From positions 1 to 64,000 of the forward strand of contig NZ_JAATEJ010000026.1 in NCBI RefSeq assembly GCF_012034175.1: a stretch of DNA of 64,000 bases, given 5' to 3'. The translations under genes and the position numbers were made by a program. This DNA is from Actinacidiphila epipremni. Its GTDB lineage: Bacteria > Actinomycetota > Actinomycetes > Streptomycetales > Streptomycetaceae. Below are positions 8,291 through 16,977 of this stretch, piece after piece (position 1 is the first letter of the stretch; each line of letters opens with the position of its first letter). The notes beneath the pieces are model-generated. The model ran no database searches and was not told where the DNA came from. It saw nothing but the letters and a program-made list of their open reading frames with translations.

Positions 8291-9292
8291 ATGGCGGAAC
8301 GGCCGAAGCTCGTACTGGCGATGCGGCGCGACATCGTGGACCTGGTCCTGCCGCCCGCGCTGCGCGCCCGGCTCGACACGCTCGCCGACGTCCATCCGCT
8401 GCTGGTCACCGACGCCTCGGACCCGGCCGCCGACGCGGCCTTCGCCGACGCCGAGATCCTGCTCACCGGGTGGGGCGCGCCCGAGGTCGACGCCGCGCTG
8501 CTGGCCCGGCTGCCCAAGCTCGGGGCGGTCGTGCACGCCGCCGGGACCGTCAAGCACCATGTGCACCCGGTGGTGTGGGAGCGCGGCATCGGCGTGTCGT
8601 CGGCCGCCGACGCCAACGCCGGGCCCGTCGTGGACTTCACGATGGCCACGATCGTGCTCGCCGCCCGCCGCACCCTCGGCGCCGCCGCCGACTACCACCG
8701 CGGGGTGCAGCCCAGCTACCCCGAACGGCGGGGCGCGGACGGCGCCGTCGTCGGCGTCATCGGGGCCTCCCGCATCGGGCGGGGGGTGCTGGCCCGGCTG
8801 GCGTCGGCCGCCGCGGACTTCGAGGTGCTGCTCGCCGACCCGTACGTCTCGGCGGACGAGGCCGCGCGGCTGGGGGCGCGGCTGGTGGACCTCGACGAGC
8901 TGTGCGCCGGCTCCCACATCGTGACCGTGCACGCCCCGGACCTGCCCGAGACCAGGCACCTGCTCGACGCCCGGCGGCTGGGGCTGCTGCGGGACGGGGC
9001 CGCGGTCGTCAACACCGCCCGGGGGCGGCTGGTCGACACCGAGGCGCTGGCCCGCGCGTGCGAGACGGGCCGGCTCGACGCGTATCTCGACGTCACCGAC
9101 CCCGAGCCGCTGCCCGAGGGGCATGTGCTGCACCGGCTGCGCAATGTGCTGCTGACCCCGCACATTGCCGGGTGCCAGGGCACGGAGGTCGCCCGGCTCG
9201 GGGCGTACGCGGTGGACGAGGTGGCGCGGTTCGCCGCGGGGCAGCCGCTGCTGGGGGCCGTACGGGTGGAGGACCTGGCGCGTATTGCGTAG
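8291..9292 (+). CDS. D-isomer-specific 2-hydroxyacid dehydrogenase
   Basis: This 333-residue NAD(P)-dependent oxidoreductase belongs to the D-2-hydroxyacid dehydrogenase family. The cofactor motif is GVIGASRIG (155-163), where the second glycine of the usual GxGxxG is Ser160. The catalytic trio is visible as Arg244 (NTARGRLVD), Glu272 (DPEPLP) and His291 (LTPHIAG). GAGGG lies 5 bases before the ATG at 8291; a TTG at 8279 is in frame but unlikely. The shared LacI operator suggests a role in using the imported sugar or its acid; the substrate is unknown. Confidence 0.9.
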   Translation: MAERPKLVLAMRRDIVDLVLPPALRARLDTLADVHPLLVTDASDPAADAAFADAEILLTGWGAPEVDAALLARLPKLGAVVHAAGTVKHHVHPVVWERGIGVSSAADANAGPVVDFTMATIVLAARRTLGAAADYHRGVQPSYPERRGADGAVVGVIGASRIGRGVLARLASAAADFEVLLADPYVSADEAARLGARLVDLDELCAGSHIVTVHAPDLPETRHLLDARRLGLLRDGAAVVNTARGRLVDTEALARACETGRLDAYLDVTDPEPLPEGHVLHRLRNVLLTPHIAGCQGTEVARLGAYAVDEVARFAAGQPLLGAVRVEDLARIA

Positions 9293-9394
9293 CCGCCGGC
9301 TTTCCGGCGCCTATGGCGCAGGGTTTCGCTGCCCTGCACCTATTGCGCAGGGGTGCCTTTCCCGGCGCCCATGGCCGAGCCGATGGCCCGCGGC

Positions 9395-10549
9395 TCAGCG
9401 CGGCGCGTGCGGGCGGTGCTTGAGCAGGGCCGCGAAGCCCGCGCCGGCCAGCCGGGTGCGCAGGTCCGCCTCGGACCGGCCCAGGGCCTCGGCGGCGCGG
9501 GGCAGGGACCAGTCGTGGGCCGCGAGGGTCGACAGCAGGTGGCCGCGGCGGGTCTGGGCCTCCGACAGCCGGAACGTCTTGAGGTAGGCCAGCCGCCCGT
9601 CGGCGGTGGTGATGGCCTCGCCGACGTGGTTCTCGGTGCGCGGCCGGAAGGCCGGCAGGAAGCGCAGCAGGGTGAAGTCGCCCGCGCGGTGGACGGTGCG
9701 CGCCGCATACGCCGGGGCGAGCAGGCCCGCGGCCATCGTGCCGGCGTGGAAGTCGGCCCAGGCGGCGCGCTGCCCGGCGAGCGCCGCCCGCAGGTCGGCG
9801 GTGGAGGACACGGCGGCGGCATCCAGCCGCGGCACGAAGTCCGGCACGGGCGCGCTCAGCAGGGCGTAGTGGTGGACGAGTTCGCCGTACAGGTCGTGCA
9901 CGAGCGTCGCGTGCAGGGCCCGGTAGTCGTCGGGGTGCGGGACGGCGAAGGCCGCGGTGAGGGCGTCGGCGGTGTAGAGGAGCAGCCCGCACTGGCCCGG
10001 GTGGATCTCGAAGACCCGCAGCGCGTCGCCGAGGCCCTGCACCTCCAGGCCCGCGTACGCCTCCTCCACGCGCGGGGACAGGCCGCGCCGCAGCGCCCGC
10101 TGCGACCACTCCTCCCACGCGACGGCCGGCCCGCCGAAGTGCAGTGCCAGATAGCCCTCCAGCGCCAGGTGCAGCGGCAGGAAGCGCAGCCGGCGGCGGC
10201 CCTGCCGGCGGGCCATCCGGCGGTGCACCCGCACCGGCACCGCCTCGACGGGCACGCGGGCGGAGGTGGACGCGGCGGCCTGCTCGCCGCGCAGCTGGGT
10301 GCCGTACGCGGCGGCGTCCCCGGCGCCGCTCCAGTCGGCGACGAAGCCGTGCGGGATGTACGAGGTGTAGACGGTGTGCGGCGCGACGTCCACGACGCCG
10401 TACCCCTCGCCGTACTGCTCACGGTGCAGCCGCAGGCCCGGCACGGGGGCGTCGCGGACCAGCGGCACCAGGCGTATCCCGCCCCAGACCTGGGCCGGCG
10501 CGGTGCGCAGCCCCGCGAGGTCGAGGCGCAGCTCGGCGGCGGCGGTCAC
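9395..10549 (-). CDS. ARPP-2-like protein with C-terminal Fis-like helix-turn-helix
   Basis: This 384-residue protein starts with a block typical of proteins labelled ARPP-2 in Streptomyces (LDLAGLRTAPAQVWGGIRLVPLVR). The middle is rich in aromatic and charged residues without catalytic motifs I can name. The last ~50 residues (LSTLAAHDWSLPRAAEALGRSEADLRTRL) look like a Fis-type helix-turn-helix. The GTG start overlaps the stop of the TROVE/vWA gene by four bases, so the two are translationally coupled. The family name is from memory. The ARPP families are known from genome surveys linking them to RNA-repair and ADP-ribose systems; the role here is an inference. Confidence 0.7.
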   Translation of the reverse strand: MTAAAELRLDLAGLRTAPAQVWGGIRLVPLVRDAPVPGLRLHREQYGEGYGVVDVAPHTVYTSYIPHGFVADWSGAGDAAAYGTQLRGEQAAASTSARVPVEAVPVRVHRRMARRQGRRRLRFLPLHLALEGYLALHFGGPAVAWEEWSQRALRRGLSPRVEEAYAGLEVQGLGDALRVFEIHPGQCGLLLYTADALTAAFAVPHPDDYRALHATLVHDLYGELVHHYALLSAPVPDFVPRLDAAAVSSTADLRAALAGQRAAWADFHAGTMAAGLLAPAYAARTVHRAGDFTLLRFLPAFRPRTENHVGEAITTADGRLAYLKTFRLSEAQTRRGHLLSTLAAHDWSLPRAAEALGRSEADLRTRLAGAGFAALLKHRPHAPR

Positions 10550-11985
10550 GGGGCGGCGCCTTCCTCGGGTACGGGGGCCAGGAACGCCGCGACCCGGGCG
10601 TCGAGGTGGGCCCGCAGCTCGGGCAGGCCCGTGCGGCCGGCGGCGAACCGGGCCAGGCCGGTCAGCACGGGCAGGTCCTCCGCGTCGCGGATGCCGGCCG
10701 TGGGGACGGTGGGGGACAGGCGGCGGACGGTGAAGGTGTCCGCGTCGTAGACCGGGTTGAGGTGGACCACCGAGACCCGGCCGTGCGGGTCGAGGCGCTC
10801 GTGCCAGACCCGCAGCACCTCCGCCGCCATGCCCGGCGGGGCGTTGTCCCAGCCGTCCGAGACGATGACCAGCCGGTCCGGCCGCGGCTCCAGCGCGTCC
10901 AGCACCCGCTCGCCCAGCGGCGTCGCCCCGTGCGGCACGGCCGGCAGCGCGTCCCGGCGGCCCGAGGTCCAGTACGGGGCGTAGGCCGCGCCGAGTTCGG
11001 CCAGCAGGAAGTGCGCGGCCAGCGCCACGGCCAGCGGGCGGCGGCGCTTGTGGCCGGAGGCGTAGGCGGAGAAGCTGTCGTCCAGCACCGCCGCCACCCG
11101 CCCCCACGTCCCCGCCTCGGGCCCGGCGGCCCGCCGGGCGGCGGCGCGCAGCGCGGCGGTCAGCTCGGCGCGGCGGGCGGCCCGGTCGGGCAGCGGCAGG
11201 CCCAGGACGTACGAGGCCAGCCGGGTCAGCGGCATCGCCGTGAGGTCGGCGCGCACCGCGGCGGCGCCCTCGCGGCGGGCGGACTCCTGGAGCCGCAGCC
11301 GCTCCCCGCGGGTCATGCGCGGCGCGATCCGCTCCAGGAAGGCGGCCCGCGCGATGCCGTGCCGGGCCGCGAAGCCCTCGGCGACGGTGAACGGCAGCTC
11401 GTGGACGGCGCCCTGCTCGTAATGTGCGCGGCGCCAGGTGTCCAGCAGCGGCGCGGTGTAGCGGGCGCGGGCCCGCGGGCGGAACAGGAAGTCGCCCAAC
11501 TCGGCGCTGGGCGGCGGCAGATGGGCGTGCCGCAGCGCGGTCTTCAGGCCCGTGCGGTACTTGACGGCGTCCAGCGCGAGGTCGGGCCGGGCGGCCAGCC
11601 AGTCGCGGACGATCGCCCGGGTGCGGCGGTTGTTGACCTTCGCCTCGCGCAGCGCCGCGACGAGCGCGTAGCCGCGCTGCGGCGGCAGCAGCGCGAACCG
11701 CCGGGCGATGAGCCGGCCTTCGAGGTGCCGCTGCCGCGGGGTCGCCTCGCCGGCGGTGGCGAGCAGGCCGTGGATGACCAGGGCCGCGTTGTGGTCGTTG
11801 ATGCCGAGCGCGAGCACGGCGGCGTACAGGTCGCGGTAGTTGCCGAGCATGTAGGCGTGCAAGAAGTCCAGCGACATGCGCTGCTCGGCCGCGCCGCCGT
11901 GGAATTCGCGCTGCGCGGTCGCGGTGATCGCGGCATTGGCGAACAGCAGCACGTCCTCGGCGGCGACCAGTCCCTCGGCGGGCAT
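10546..11985 (-). CDS. TROVE/vWA domain protein (Ro60-like)
   Basis: This 479-residue protein looks like a bacterial Ro60 relative. Residues ~15-290 are helical, HEAT-like (FLHAYMLGNYRDLYAAVLALG, then ALREAKVNNRRTRAIV). The C-terminal ~180 residues form a vWA-like domain whose metal site DxSxS is readable as DDSFS at 302-306 with the later acidic motif VIVSDGWD at 373-380. Ro proteins hold misfolded or Y-type RNA in the TROVE ring; RNA binding here is inferred. It is the first gene of a pair with the ARPP-2-like gene. No Y RNA-like gene was recognised nearby. A proline-rich wing near 155-175 and the divergence leave TROVE assignment uncertain. Confidence 0.72.
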   Translation of the reverse strand: MPAEGLVAAEDVLLFANAAITATAQREFHGGAAEQRMSLDFLHAYMLGNYRDLYAAVLALGINDHNAALVIHGLLATAGEATPRQRHLEGRLIARRFALLPPQRGYALVAALREAKVNNRRTRAIVRDWLAARPDLALDAVKYRTGLKTALRHAHLPPPSAELGDFLFRPRARARYTAPLLDTWRRAHYEQGAVHELPFTVAEGFAARHGIARAAFLERIAPRMTRGERLRLQESARREGAAAVRADLTAMPLTRLASYVLGLPLPDRAARRAELTAALRAAARRAAGPEAGTWGRVAAVLDDSFSAYASGHKRRRPLAVALAAHFLLAELGAAYAPYWTSGRRDALPAVPHGATPLGERVLDALEPRPDRLVIVSDGWDNAPPGMAAEVLRVWHERLDPHGRVSVVHLNPVYDADTFTVRRLSPTVPTAGIRDAEDLPVLTGLARFAAGRTGLPELRAHLDARVAAFLAPVPEEGAAP

Positions 11986-12189
11986 CGGCGGACTCCCAAC
12001 GCGCGGGCAACGGTGCGGGGGTTGCCGACCGGGGAGTGAGGGCGCGAGCTGCGAATCATTGCTTCAGAGGCAGGTTCCGGAAGTCGCGACGAAGTCCCGC
12101 GGTCGGCCCTGGCACGGTAACAGGCCCGCCGGGGAGCGCTCCTGGGGTTTTACGTGCCAGGTGGGCGCCCGGCCAGGGAAAGGCGCCCG

Positions 12190-12253
12190 GCGCACGCCCG
12201 GCCCGGCGCATGCGCGGCTCAGCGCACGCCCGGCCCGGCGCATGCGCGGCTCA
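12190..12253. repeat. Two perfect 32-bp tandem repeats
   Basis: The unit GCGCACGCCC...GCGCGGCTCA occurs at 12190-12221 and 12222-12253 with no mismatch. The second copy ends exactly on the stop codon of the VirD4-like gene. The rest of the 265-base gap before the TROVE gene holds GC-rich inverted repeats (for example CTGGCACG near 12107 with CGTGCCAG near 12161) but no gene. Confidence 0.85.
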
Positions 12254-13969
12254 GCGGAGCCGGATCGCGTCGCGCACGCTCGCCGCGGCCTCGCCGTCCA
12301 GGGCCAGCCGCAGGTCGGCGTCCTGCCACAGCGGGGCCTGCCAGCGGGCGGTGGCCTGCTCGGGGGAGCGCAGCACCGCGAGGGTGGGCAGGCCCGCGGT
12401 GGTGCCCTCGGCGAGCAGCGCGGGCAGGTCCGGGACCGGGGCGAGGGCGGCGACGTCGTCGAGGACGAAGGTCAGTGGTGGGTCGAGCCGGCCGGCGGGT
12501 GACCCTGCGGCCATGCGCCGGCCGTGCTCGACCACGCTGGAGACGAGTGCGGTGAGCAGGGGCATCGCACCCAGGTGGGAACGCGGGTCCTCGATCCGTT
12601 CGCCCACCACGTAGAGCGTTCCCAGTTCCGCGGCCCACGACTCCACGTCCAGGCCGCCGGTACGGGACGGATTGCACGCGTCGCGGATGTGCACGGAGTT
12701 CAGCGGCGCCAGGATCTGCCGGATCAGCGCCTGCGCGGCGTCCCGCCGGTCGGGGTGCGCGTGCAGCACCGACTCCAGCTCGCCGCTCCACCCGGACGCC
12801 GCGCCCGTGTCGCTGCGCAGGATACGGACCGCGTCGGCCGCCGCCGCGCCGCCCGCCGCCCAGCGGTGCACCTGCCGGAAGGGCCGGCCGTCGACCGCCG
12901 CCGCGTGCAGCCAGCAGCGCAGCAGCGTGACCGCGGTGCTGTGCACGATCGCCTCGTCGGCCCGCGCGGTCCGCAGCGGCGCCAGCAGCGCCGCCGCCCT
13001 GGTCCCGGCGGTCGCCGGCCGCTCGCACCCGCCGTGCGGCGCCCACCGCAGCCGGCCGGGCACGTCCAGCAGATGCGCCGGGTCGTACACATGGACCGGG
13101 CCGAGCTTGCTGCGGTTGCCGACCGTCTGGTGGTACGTGTCCGGGTCCGCGGTGGTCACCAGCACCGGGCCCGCCGCGGCCAGCACCGCCGGCTGCACGA
13201 CCCGCTTGGCCTGGTCGCCGCGCGGCCCGGCGAACAGCGCGTACGTGCGGGTGACCTCGCCGCCGTCCAGCGCCGGCGGGCGCGCCTCGCGCGGGGCGGG
13301 CGGCGGGTCCTCGCCGACCGGCGGCAGCTCGGCGGTGACCGGGTCCGCGGGGCGCGGCGGCACGGCCTGCGGGACGGTGCGGAACCACGCGTCCAGGCCG
13401 TCGCCCTCCCCGCCCTTGCCCCGGCCGCCGTACGCACCCGCGCCGGCACCCGCACCCGCCGCCGTACCCGGCCCGTACCCGGCGTCGCCGCCCCTGCGGC
13501 GCGGCGCGGGCAGCGGCCCCGAAGCCCCCGGCCCCGAGGGCTCCTGCTCGGAAGGGTCCGGCCCGGACCCGGCCTGCGCGACCGGGGCCGGCGCCGCGCG
13601 GACCGGCCCGCGGCGGGCCCGCGCCCGCAGCCGCGCCAGGACGTTCAGCACCCACACCGCGACGGCGAACAGCACCATGAACTGCCCGATGAAGATGCCC
13701 CAGAACAGCCCGGGCCCCGGCAGCTCCGACGGCTTGGCGCCCGGCCACGCGCCGGGCAGGTCGTGCGGCTGCCCGATCAGGCCCCGCATCGCCCGCGGGG
13801 TGCGGGTGAAGTGCACGTCCGACGGCCACGCGCCGTGCGAGAGCAGGCCCGCGACGCCGGTCGCCGTCCACACCAGCACCGTGACGCCGAGCAGCAGCGC
13901 GATGATGCCGACGACCAGCCCGTCCGGCAGGCCGCCGCCCCCGCTCTGCTCGCGCCTCTGCGCCGCCAC
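12251..13969 (-). CDS. VirD4/TraM-like membrane ATPase-fold protein with degenerate Walker A
   Basis: This 572-residue protein resembles the type IV secretion coupling proteins found next to SCO6880-family genes in Streptomyces. Membrane segments lie at about 17-42 and 88-112, then a proline/glycine-rich linker to ~190. The ATPase-like domain starts near 238; where VirD4 has GxxxxGK[ST] this protein has FAGPRGDQAKR (246-256). A Walker B-like LTFVLDDVAAL is near 499-509. ATP hydrolysis is therefore doubtful, while a scaffold role is possible. It is the last gene of the operon, 10 bases after the VirB4-like gene. Confidence 0.75.
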   Translation of the reverse strand: MAAQRREQSGGGGLPDGLVVGIIALLLGVTVLVWTATGVAGLLSHGAWPSDVHFTRTPRAMRGLIGQPHDLPGAWPGAKPSELPGPGLFWGIFIGQFMVLFAVAVWVLNVLARLRARARRGPVRAAPAPVAQAGSGPDPSEQEPSGPGASGPLPAPRRRGGDAGYGPGTAAGAGAGAGAYGGRGKGGEGDGLDAWFRTVPQAVPPRPADPVTAELPPVGEDPPPAPREARPPALDGGEVTRTYALFAGPRGDQAKRVVQPAVLAAAGPVLVTTADPDTYHQTVGNRSKLGPVHVYDPAHLLDVPGRLRWAPHGGCERPATAGTRAAALLAPLRTARADEAIVHSTAVTLLRCWLHAAAVDGRPFRQVHRWAAGGAAAADAVRILRSDTGAASGWSGELESVLHAHPDRRDAAQALIRQILAPLNSVHIRDACNPSRTGGLDVESWAAELGTLYVVGERIEDPRSHLGAMPLLTALVSSVVEHGRRMAAGSPAGRLDPPLTFVLDDVAALAPVPDLPALLAEGTTAGLPTLAVLRSPEQATARWQAPLWQDADLRLALDGEAAASVRDAIRLR

Positions 13970-13979
13970 GGCCGGCCCC

Positions 13980-15398
13980 TCACGCCACCGCGTCGTCGGC
14001 CATATGCTTGGCGAGCGCGACCTGCGCGGCGGCGTGCGCCTCCGCCCGCGCCTCGGCCTCCGCCTCGGCCAGGTCGGCGGCGTGCTGCGAGGACGACTCG
14101 GTCATCGCCCGGTCGGTGAAGACCAGTGGCCGCTCGGCCTCGGTGATCAGGTGCTTGACCACCTGCACATTGCCGTTGACGTCCCACACCGCGATGCCCG
14201 GCGTGAGCGTCGGGATGATCTCCACCGCCCAGCGCGGCAGCCCCAGCACCCGCCCGGTCGCCCGCGCCTCGTCGGCCTTCTGGGCGTAGATGGTGCGGGT
14301 GGAGGCCATCTTCAGGATCGCCGCCGCCTCCTTGGCCGCGGCCCCGTCCACGACGTCCGACAGATGGTGCACGACCGCGACGAACGACAGGCCGAGCCGG
14401 CGGCCGAACTTCAGCAGCCGCTGGAAGAGCTGCGCCACGAACGGCGAGTTGATGATGTGCCAGGCTTCCTCGACCAGGAAGATCCGCTTCTTGCGGTCCG
14501 GCCTGATCCAGGTGTGCTCCAGCCACACCCCGACGATCGCCATCAGGATCGGCATCGCGATCGAGTTGCGGTCGATGTGGGAGAGGTCGAAGACGATCAG
14601 CGGCGAGTCCAGGTCGATACCGGCGCTCGTCGGCCCGTCGAACATCCCGCGCAGGTCGCCGTCCACCAGCCGGTCCAGCACCAGCGCCACGTCCAGGCCC
14701 CACGCCCGTACGTCGTCCAGGTCGACGTTCATCGCCTCGGCCGACTCCGGCATCGGGTGCCGCAGCCGCTCGACGATGTCGGTGAGGATCGGCTGGCGGT
14801 CCGTCACCGTCTCGGCCACATAGGCGTGCGCGACCTTCAGCGCGAAGCCGGACCGCTCGTCCAGGCCGCGGCCCATCGCCACCTCGATGATGGTCCGCAG
14901 CAGCGCCAGCTGCCCGGTCACGGTGATCGCCGGGTCCAGCGGGTTGAGCTTGATGCCGCCGTCCAGCGCCGCCATCGGGTCCAGCCGGATCGGGGTCAGG
15001 CCCATCGCCTGCGCGATGAGGTTCCACTCGCCGACGCCGTCCTCGCCCTGCGCGTCCAGCACCACCACCTGCCGGTCCCGGAACCGCAGCTGGCGCAGCA
15101 CGTACGTCTTCTCCAGCGCCGACTTGCCGTTGCCGGACTCGCCCAGCACCAGCCAGTGCGGGGCCGGCAGCTGCTGGCCGTACAGCTGGAACGGGTCGTA
15201 GATGTAGCCCTTGCCGGAGTACACCTCCCGGCCGATGATCACCCCGGAGTCGCCCAGGCCCGGCGCCGCGGTCGGCAGGTAGACCGCCTGCGCCTGGCCC
15301 GTGGAGGTGCGCACCGGCAGCCGGGCCGTCTCGACCCGGCCGAACAGGAAGCTGGTGAACGCCTCGGTGAGCGCCGCGAGAGGGTCCAACATGGGCAT
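13980..15398 (-). CDS. VirB4-like secretion ATPase
   Basis: This 472-residue soluble ATPase has an intact Walker A GESGNGKS (86-93) and Walker B RIFLVEEAW (305-313), as in VirB4/TraC proteins that power type IV machines. It is shorter than full VirB4 because the N-terminal membrane-interacting half appears to be supplied by the SCO6880-like protein encoded just upstream. GAGGAGG lies about 8 bases before the ATG at 15398; the frame stays open to 15491 but that extension is unlikely. A glutamate/alanine-rich coiled tail follows residue ~435. Confidence 0.87.
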   Translation of the reverse strand: MPMLDPLAALTEAFTSFLFGRVETARLPVRTSTGQAQAVYLPTAAPGLGDSGVIIGREVYSGKGYIYDPFQLYGQQLPAPHWLVLGESGNGKSALEKTYVLRQLRFRDRQVVVLDAQGEDGVGEWNLIAQAMGLTPIRLDPMAALDGGIKLNPLDPAITVTGQLALLRTIIEVAMGRGLDERSGFALKVAHAYVAETVTDRQPILTDIVERLRHPMPESAEAMNVDLDDVRAWGLDVALVLDRLVDGDLRGMFDGPTSAGIDLDSPLIVFDLSHIDRNSIAMPILMAIVGVWLEHTWIRPDRKKRIFLVEEAWHIINSPFVAQLFQRLLKFGRRLGLSFVAVVHHLSDVVDGAAAKEAAAILKMASTRTIYAQKADEARATGRVLGLPRWAVEIIPTLTPGIAVWDVNGNVQVVKHLITEAERPLVFTDRAMTESSSQHAADLAEAEAEARAEAHAAAQVALAKHMADDAVA

Positions 15399-15432
15399 GG
15401 CGACGGCCTCCTCATGAACCTCGTGACGGCGA

Positions 15433-16977
15433 CTAGCGGCGGATGCCGGTAGCGAACGGCAACGTATTGACGAATGCCCGGTGGTGTTCACGATCGCACC
15501 ATTCGAGCTTCAAATACGACTTACCGGCGGAAGCACGAATGGTGCGCTTGTCGCGCGCCAGCGCTTCCGGGGAGCGCGACGACACCGTGATGTACCCCAC
15601 CAGGTTCACCCCCGCCGCGCCGCTGGCCAGGTCCTCGCCGCGCTGGTCGAGCCGGCCGTGGTGCGCCACGTCCCGCGGGTCGACCGTGCGGTTCATCTTC
15701 GCCGCCCGGCTGGCCTCGGCGTCGTCGTTGGTCTTCTCCGTCAGCATCCGCTCGATGGCCACGTCCGTCGGCTCCAGGTCCATCGTGACCGCGACCGTAC
15801 GGATCACGTCCGGGGTGTGGACCAGCAGCGGCGCCAGGAAGTTCACGCCGACCGGGGTCAGCGGCCACTCCTTGATCCAGGCCGTCGAGTGGTGCCAGGG
15901 CGCGCGGGTCGCCGACTCGCGCGTCTTGGCCTGGAGGAACGTCGGCTCGGTCGCGTCGAGTTCGGCCGGCCAGGCGTTGCGGCGGGTCATCGCCTGGATG
16001 TGGTCGATCGGGTGGTCCGGGTCGTACATCGAGTGGATGAGCGACGCGAGCCGGGCCTGCCCCAGCGGCTGCCGCACCCGGATGTCGGCCTCGGCGAGCC
16101 GGGCGCAGATGTCGTTTAGCTCACGGGCCATCACCGCGGCGAGCCCGGCGTCCTTGTCGACCTTCCGGCCGCGCACCGAGGTGGCGCGCGCCAGCGCGTT
16201 GCCCTCGGCGGCCAGTTCGCGGGTGAAGTGCATGCACGCCACCAGGTAGGCGCGGTGCTGCTCCGAGGACGTCGAGACCATCGACTGCAACTGCTCGTAG
16301 GAGTCCTTCAGCCACCGCTCCGCCTCCGGGTCGCCGCGCATCGCGACGTCCTTGGCGTGCGCGTCGGGGTCGGCGGGCAGGGTGCGGGCCAGCATCTGCA
16401 GCCGGGTGACGAACCCGTCGCCGTTGGCCACGTGCTTGAGCAGCGTGCCGAAGCGTTCCACCAGGGCTTCCTGGTCCTCGCTGTCGCGCAGGCCCACGCC
16501 CGGGCCCTCGATCTCGATCGCCGCGGTGACCGTACGCCGGTCCACGTGCAGCAGCACCGCGATCTCGTCGGGGCCGAACGGCGCCGACAGCCAGCTGATC
16601 CGCCCGATCCCCGGCGGCGGCCCCACCTCGATCTCCCGCCCGTCGAGCATCGTGCCCGCCTCCTGCACGGTCGAGCGGTACGTGGGCGTGGTCCGCAGGG
16701 TGCGGCGGTAGGCGCGGTTGATCTCGAACCAGCGGTAGAACGTACGGCGCCGGTAGGGCAGGAAGACCGCGGCGAGCGCCAGCAGCGGCCAGCCGATCAG
16801 GCCGACGATACGCAGCAGCAGCACCGGCACGAGCAGCCCGTTGAGCATGCCGAGGCCCGCGCCGAGCACGATCAGCACGATCTCGCCGGTCTCCCGGTTC
16901 TTGCCCACGATCGCGTTGGGCCGGGCCTTGCCGATGAGATAGGTGCGGCGCGGCTGGGTGAAGGACTGGGTCGTCAC
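15433..16977 (-). CDS. SCO6880-family protein (PrgI-like plus VirB4 N-terminal-like)
   Basis: This 514-residue protein begins with LIGKARPNAIVGKN and has two membrane segments near 31-72, as in the PrgI/VirB3-like family, followed by a large cytoplasmic domain. The family always occurs beside a VirB4-type ATPase in Streptomyces and is thought to be its membrane partner. The frame reads into a CTA leucine codon near 16117, rare here. Its stop is 34 bases before the VirB4-like ATG. It overlaps the upstream TrbL-like gene by four bases. Confidence 0.85.
   Translation of the reverse strand: MTTQSFTQPRRTYLIGKARPNAIVGKNRETGEIVLIVLGAGLGMLNGLLVPVLLLRIVGLIGWPLLALAAVFLPYRRRTFYRWFEINRAYRRTLRTTPTYRSTVQEAGTMLDGREIEVGPPPGIGRISWLSAPFGPDEIAVLLHVDRRTVTAAIEIEGPGVGLRDSEDQEALVERFGTLLKHVANGDGFVTRLQMLARTLPADPDAHAKDVAMRGDPEAERWLKDSYEQLQSMVSTSSEQHRAYLVACMHFTRELAAEGNALARATSVRGRKVDKDAGLAAVMARELNDICARLAEADIRVRQPLGQARLASLIHSMYDPDHPIDHIQAMTRRNAWPAELDATEPTFLQAKTRESATRAPWHHSTAWIKEWPLTPVGVNFLAPLLVHTPDVIRTVAVTMDLEPTDVAIERMLTEKTNDDAEASRAAKMNRTVDPRDVAHHGRLDQRGEDLASGAAGVNLVGYITVSSRSPEALARDKRTIRASAGKSYLKLEWCDREHHRAFVNTLPFATGIRR

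Noticed and set aside
9395..12010. An 871-codon open frame joining the TROVE/vWA and ARPP-2 regions
   Set aside because: Its first half has an arginine/proline-rich composition without homology, while the frame of the TROVE/vWA gene has a clear fold pattern. The two real genes overlap by four bases in different frames.
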